Of a DNA stretch of 64,000 bases, positions 60,863 to 64,000 are shown one piece after another. Under the pieces are notes generated by a model that was given only the letters and a program-made list of their open reading frames with translations, had not been told where the DNA came from and did not search any database. The position numbers and the translations under genes were made by a program. The stretch comes from Pedobacter sp. MC2016-15 (lineage in GTDB: Bacteria; Bacteroidota; Bacteroidia; Sphingobacteriales; Sphingobacteriaceae): assembly GCF_026239695.1 (NCBI RefSeq), contig NZ_JAPIVS010000003.1, positions 496,001-560,000 of the forward strand. Reading direction: 5' to 3'. Each line of letters opens with the position of its first letter. Positions within the stretch are counted from its first letter, which is position 1.

Positions 60863-62350
60863 TTAGTTTTGTAATGTAGTAAATCCTGTACCTGTTTCAA
60901 TCGTGCTCAGCGGCGATGTTCTTGTCAGCGGAATGCTCGTCACCGTTCTGCCCGCAACCCATTGTCCTGTAACAGCGTCGTATACACCGCCCAGCTGCGT
61001 AAAGGCGCCCGTTGCCGGCAGCGTCAGTTTCGACGTGTTCGTTCCGCCGCCATAGAAACCCTGTGTTAAACGCGTCGCCGGGTTGATCGTACTATAGTAG
61101 TCCGTATTTGTAATGCGGTAACCAATTTCAGGAGGCCCCGGTGCGTATACCGTACCATTACCACCGTACATGATCACATCCAGCGGCACAGTCGTCGCAT
61201 TCACCACAATACCACGGAATACCGCAATACCCGCCACATTACCACTGTTTGCCAGCAGGTTCGATGTCGCTGTCCCAAAGTCGGCCCCCGCAACATTTGC
61301 ATACTGCGTGCTGCTGATCCATGGTGCTGCGCTGATATCCGTAGAGCCTGCGCCCCAGATATTTTTGTTGCCCCCGACATAGAAGAACTGCCCCTTGGTT
61401 ACTTTTCCTGCTACCAGGTTGATCTTGTAGCTGCGTGTCGCACCCACTGCCCAGCCATTGGCAGGAGCAGGGTTTGTTCCGGCATTGTTGCAGGTCACCA
61501 CCGCATAATTCGTAACCGCGAAATCGATATCCTGAGTGGCCATCAGCTGTATGTATTCATAATTTCCGTCGGCACCATTCGGGTCTGTCAGGTATCCTGC
61601 GATAATCACCGCTGAAGGTTTGATCAGCGGAAGCTCAAAAACATCGTTGATGGTACGCGGCCACAGCTGCACAGCTGATGCTGCAATCACTGGGATACCC
61701 GTAAAGTTCGCACTTGCAGGGAAAGCCTCCCCGGCAAATCCCGCCGTAGCTTCAGTATGTACTGTCACTTTCCCAAAACCATCATTGATCGTTTTGTCAC
61801 CGCTGAACGTATCTCCCGGCTGGGGTTCCGGTTCTGTAACGGCTTTGCTGATCGTTACCAGCGTATTTTCATAGGCATCGGGATCGGCAATCAGCACGCG
61901 CGACTGTACGGTTCTCATGTTTAATACCTTCAGTTCCGCTATCTTCTTCACTGCAGCGGCAGCTACACCCCTGAGGCGCATACTGCCGTTTACCCTTGTC
62001 AGCGTCGCGCCTGTGACTTCAATACTCAGGGAGTCGCCCACTTTATAGTCTGCTGCGGCAGCACCCATCTCAATGGCGATACCCCGCAGGGCATTACGGC
62101 GCAGGTTCTGCACTACGATCACTCCCGCCTGTGTGTTTGCGCCCCGGGGATCGGAGATCACCACACCGCCAATTTGTTTGGCACCCGAGAGGTTTGCAGC
62201 GTTAAGGGTCAGGTCGCTGCCCTTATATAAGTCTTTTAAATCTACCACGGCAATTACCGGGCTTAGCGTTCCTTCTGCATACTCGTTCTTTTTGCATCCC
62301 GAGAATGCAGCCATGGCAGTAAGCGTAAGGAATAAATATATCTTCTTCAT
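60863..62350 (-). CDS. DUF5689 domain lipoprotein
   Basis: 495 residues from ATG 62350 (MKKIYLFLTLTAMAAFSGC, lipid-modified Cys19). N-terminal DUF5689 (ALRGIAIEMGAAAADYKVGD, LSIEVTGATLTRVNGSMRL, ENTLVTISKAV) followed by a lamin-tail/beta-sandwich-like domain (AGYLTDPNGADGNYEYIQLM). DUF5689 proteins are commonly found with SusC/SusD pairs and may capture ligand at the surface; no enzymatic motif. Between susD and the phosphoesterase on minus; the start is 33 bp inside the open frame that overlaps susD. Confidence 0.8.
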   Translation of the reverse strand: MKKIYLFLTLTAMAAFSGCKKNEYAEGTLSPVIAVVDLKDLYKGSDLTLNAANLSGAKQIGGVVISDPRGANTQAGVIVVQNLRRNALRGIAIEMGAAAADYKVGDSLSIEVTGATLTRVNGSMRLRGVAAAAVKKIAELKVLNMRTVQSRVLIADPDAYENTLVTISKAVTEPEPQPGDTFSGDKTINDGFGKVTVHTEATAGFAGEAFPASANFTGIPVIAASAVQLWPRTINDVFELPLIKPSAVIIAGYLTDPNGADGNYEYIQLMATQDIDFAVTNYAVVTCNNAGTNPAPANGWAVGATRSYKINLVAGKVTKGQFFYVGGNKNIWGAGSTDISAAPWISSTQYANVAGADFGTATSNLLANSGNVAGIAVFRGIVVNATTVPLDVIMYGGNGTVYAPGPPEIGYRITNTDYYSTINPATRLTQGFYGGGTNTSKLTLPATGAFTQLGGVYDAVTGQWVAGRTVTSIPLTRTSPLSTIETGTGFTTLQN

Positions 62351-62382
62351 TTGTTGAATGATCTGGATTTCTGTTTGATTGA

Positions 62383-63876
62383 TTACGGTTTTTGCCACCA
62401 CACCTGCGTGCTGATTTCGTCTGCTCCCTGTGCTGCTACTGCTGCCCTGTAGTTGTCAGGGTTTGCAGATTGTACATATACGGGATAGTATAAACGGGCA
62501 GGCATCACCCCGTTGTTCACCAGGCCGGTACCTTTTGGCAGCACCGGGTGCCCAGTGCGGCGGTACTCAAACCACTGCTCAAAATCTGTCGCGAACATCG
62601 AATAGTACTTCTGCGCATGGATCAGCTCCATCTTCTGGTCCAGCGTTGCCGCAGGGTTCCAGCTGATATCTGCATTGGCAAGATACGTCTCTATAGGAGT
62701 GGTAAATGTAGGTACCCATAAGGAGATTCCTGCCTGTGTACCGTTGTTGTAATAGGTCCTGGCATCACCGGATATCCATCCCTTTGCAGCGGCCTCTGCC
62801 AGTATAAACTGCAGCTCCGAATAGTTCATGATGTTACCCATCAAAGGCTCATTCATCAGCGTAGTCGTGGTAGAGGTGGTCGACAAAAAGTAAGATTTGA
62901 TCGCTGCTCCCTGTCCCGGTGCATATCCGCTCGGCACACCCGCAAAACTACCCTGCCAGGTCGCTATGGAGAAGCGGTTGTTTGGTGTCAGTCGCGGATC
63001 AGCCCAGCGGTTCAGGTTGTTGATAAAGAACTCCGTGATACCCAGCGAACGCCAGTCCTGCTCACGCACACCGCCAATGAAAGGTGAAGTCAATGAACCC
63101 ACACCCGTCCAGCGCAGGATCGCTGCATCGGCATTACTGGTCATGATCGGGTAAGCTGCAGGATTGGTGTCTACAATTTCCTTGATCTTGGCGATACACG
63201 CTGCAGATACTTCGGCCTTGCCCGATAGACGCATCAGCAAACGCAGGTAAAGACTGTTCCCAAACTGGCGCCACTTCGCAGCATTGCCATTAAACACCGG
63301 GTCACTCGCACCATTGACGTTCGTCGCGCCAATCAGCAGCGTGTCCGCAGTTTCCAGCTTCTTAAAGATGTCCATATATACATCTTTCTGTCTGTCAAAC
63401 TTTGGCGTAAAATTACCTTCCTTGCCCATATTGGATTCAGAATAGGGGATATCGCCATAGGTATCCGTAAGCAGGGAGTATACCCAGGACTGGCAGATCA
63501 GGGAAATACCCATATACGCTTTGCTGTATGTCAGCGGCTGACTTGCCACGGTATAAATATCTTTAAAGTTGGTCAGTTGCGTATACCAGTTGTTCCAGGT
63601 ATAATCTGCCCAGGTACGTCTGATGTCGTAGCGGAAAACCCTGCCTTCACCATCGCCGAAATCCACCGTCACCTGCATCAGTTCGTTATTGAAATTCCTG
63701 TTGCGCAGCATATTGGTGCCCACAGTATTCACCAGTGCCGGTGCCAGCAACTGCTGCGGCAGAGCATTTGGCGTACCATTGGGATCTGTATTGAGTTCCT
63801 CAAAGTCTTTTTTACAGGATGATAGTCCAAGGGCGACTAACATCAGGATACTTATAATCTTAAAACTTGTGTTCAT
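62383..63876 (-). CDS. SusD/RagB-like nutrient-binding lipoprotein (SusD-like_2)
   Basis: 497 residues. Lipoprotein signal with lipid-modified Cys21 (LMLVALGLSSCKK). SusD-like_2 features: ELNTDPNGTPNALPQQLLAP near residue 28, YMGISLICQSWVYSLLTDTY, GDIPYSESNMG, and the C-terminal YSMFATDFEQWFEYRRTGHP. Binds ligand on the cell surface and delivers it to its SusC partner. Directly after the susC stop (11 bp), before DUF5689 and a phosphoesterase, so the ligand may be phosphorylated. Confidence 0.92.
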   Translation of the reverse strand: MNTSFKIISILMLVALGLSSCKKDFEELNTDPNGTPNALPQQLLAPALVNTVGTNMLRNRNFNNELMQVTVDFGDGEGRVFRYDIRRTWADYTWNNWYTQLTNFKDIYTVASQPLTYSKAYMGISLICQSWVYSLLTDTYGDIPYSESNMGKEGNFTPKFDRQKDVYMDIFKKLETADTLLIGATNVNGASDPVFNGNAAKWRQFGNSLYLRLLMRLSGKAEVSAACIAKIKEIVDTNPAAYPIMTSNADAAILRWTGVGSLTSPFIGGVREQDWRSLGITEFFINNLNRWADPRLTPNNRFSIATWQGSFAGVPSGYAPGQGAAIKSYFLSTTSTTTTLMNEPLMGNIMNYSELQFILAEAAAKGWISGDARTYYNNGTQAGISLWVPTFTTPIETYLANADISWNPAATLDQKMELIHAQKYYSMFATDFEQWFEYRRTGHPVLPKGTGLVNNGVMPARLYYPVYVQSANPDNYRAAVAAQGADEISTQVWWQKP

Positions 63877-63887
63877 TTTCTTAAATA

Positions 63888-64000
63888 TTAGATACCGATA
63901 ACCAGGTTAAAACCAAATGTGCGTGTTGAAGGGAACTGGGCAACCTCGAAGCCCTGTACAATGTCACTGCCTTCCAGCGTTCCAAATTCAGGGTCGAAAA
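63888..64000 (-). CDS. C-terminal end of a SusC/RagA-type TonB-dependent receptor (partial)
   Basis: Only 37 residues are inside the window: FDPEFGTLEGSDIVQGFEVA, then QFPSTRTFGFNLVIGI and a stop at 63888-63890. The P-x-TRTFGFNL ending is characteristic of SusC C-terminal strands. The gene begins outside the window. It is followed by susD, DUF5689 and a phosphoesterase on the same strand. Confidence 0.85.
   Translation of the reverse strand, partial: FDPEFGTLEGSDIVQGFEVAQFPSTRTFGFNLVIGI

Noticed and set aside
1..64000. CRISPR arrays, insertion sequences, prophage or integron parts
   Set aside because: No regularly spaced repeats with spacers and no transposase, integrase or phage proteins were seen.

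Overview
The window reads as chromosome of a Bacteroidota bacterium, most likely Sphingobacteriaceae (Pedobacter-like). The evidence is: several TonB-dependent receptors with carboxypeptidase-regulatory N-termini, a SusC/SusD pair, a FecI-type sigma / FecR anti-sigma / STN-domain operon, DUF4296, DUF3298, DUF5689 and TIGR02757 family proteins, an archaeal-type prolyl-tRNA synthetase, many short-signal lipoproteins, and promoter-like TAnnTTTG (-7) motifs with almost no Shine-Dalgarno sequences. I saw no insertion sequence, prophage, integrase or CRISPR array.

Layout. 1-2.9 kb: end of a trypsin-like protease, a DUF72 protein, a 1-Cys peroxiredoxin and a cold-shock protein. 2.9-7.4 kb (minus): tightly packed operon yggS - GNAT - DUF3298 lipoprotein - aspartokinase - THUMP-like methyltransferase. 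7.4-12.9 kb (plus): DUF4296 lipoprotein, mutS2, PQQ-type sugar dehydrogenase, and both subunits of a 3-oxoacid CoA-transferase. 12.9-14.9 kb (minus): uridine kinase and a LysM/double-psi-barrel protein. 15-17.5 kb: Dps and a UbiD-family decarboxylase. 17.5-20 kb (minus): FadL-like porin and a Gly-rich lipoprotein, divergent from proS, a Cys/Met PLP enzyme, TIGR02757 and a YdeI-like protein (20-24 kb). 24-28.7 kb (minus): thiolase, a secreted hypothetical, a POT peptide transporter and a dolichol-phosphate-mannose-type glycosyltransferase.

28.7-29.3 kb is a gene-free stretch that I think encodes a plus-strand non-coding RNA: nested helices end in a perfect terminator, and three TGATAA boxes at an 11-bp period lie upstream. 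29.3-45 kb is accessory in character: a large Oar-like TonB receptor, small lipoproteins, two AraC regulators, an HSL-type esterase, an ATP-grasp protein, a secreted hydrolase broken by a one-base slip in a homopolymer, tRNA-Pro(TGG), a GntR/LacI hybrid regulator, a 48-residue His-rich lipoprotein, a second TonB-type barrel and an Lrp regulator.

45-50 kb holds a DUF808 protein and a NiCoT/UreH-like metal permease, followed by the most unusual system of the window. This is an ECF sigma factor, a FecR anti-sigma factor and an STN-domain surface protein that replaces the expected TonB-dependent transducer with an array of 16-residue repeats. 50-55.7 kb has an SDR-AraC pair divergent from a 1234-residue hybrid kinase with two complete histidine-kinase modules. 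55.8-64 kb has a TonB receptor with a molybdopterin-oxidoreductase-fold partner lacking cysteine, a di-heme peroxidase, and a minus-strand susC (partial) - susD - DUF5689 - Tat-type phosphoesterase locus that runs off the window.
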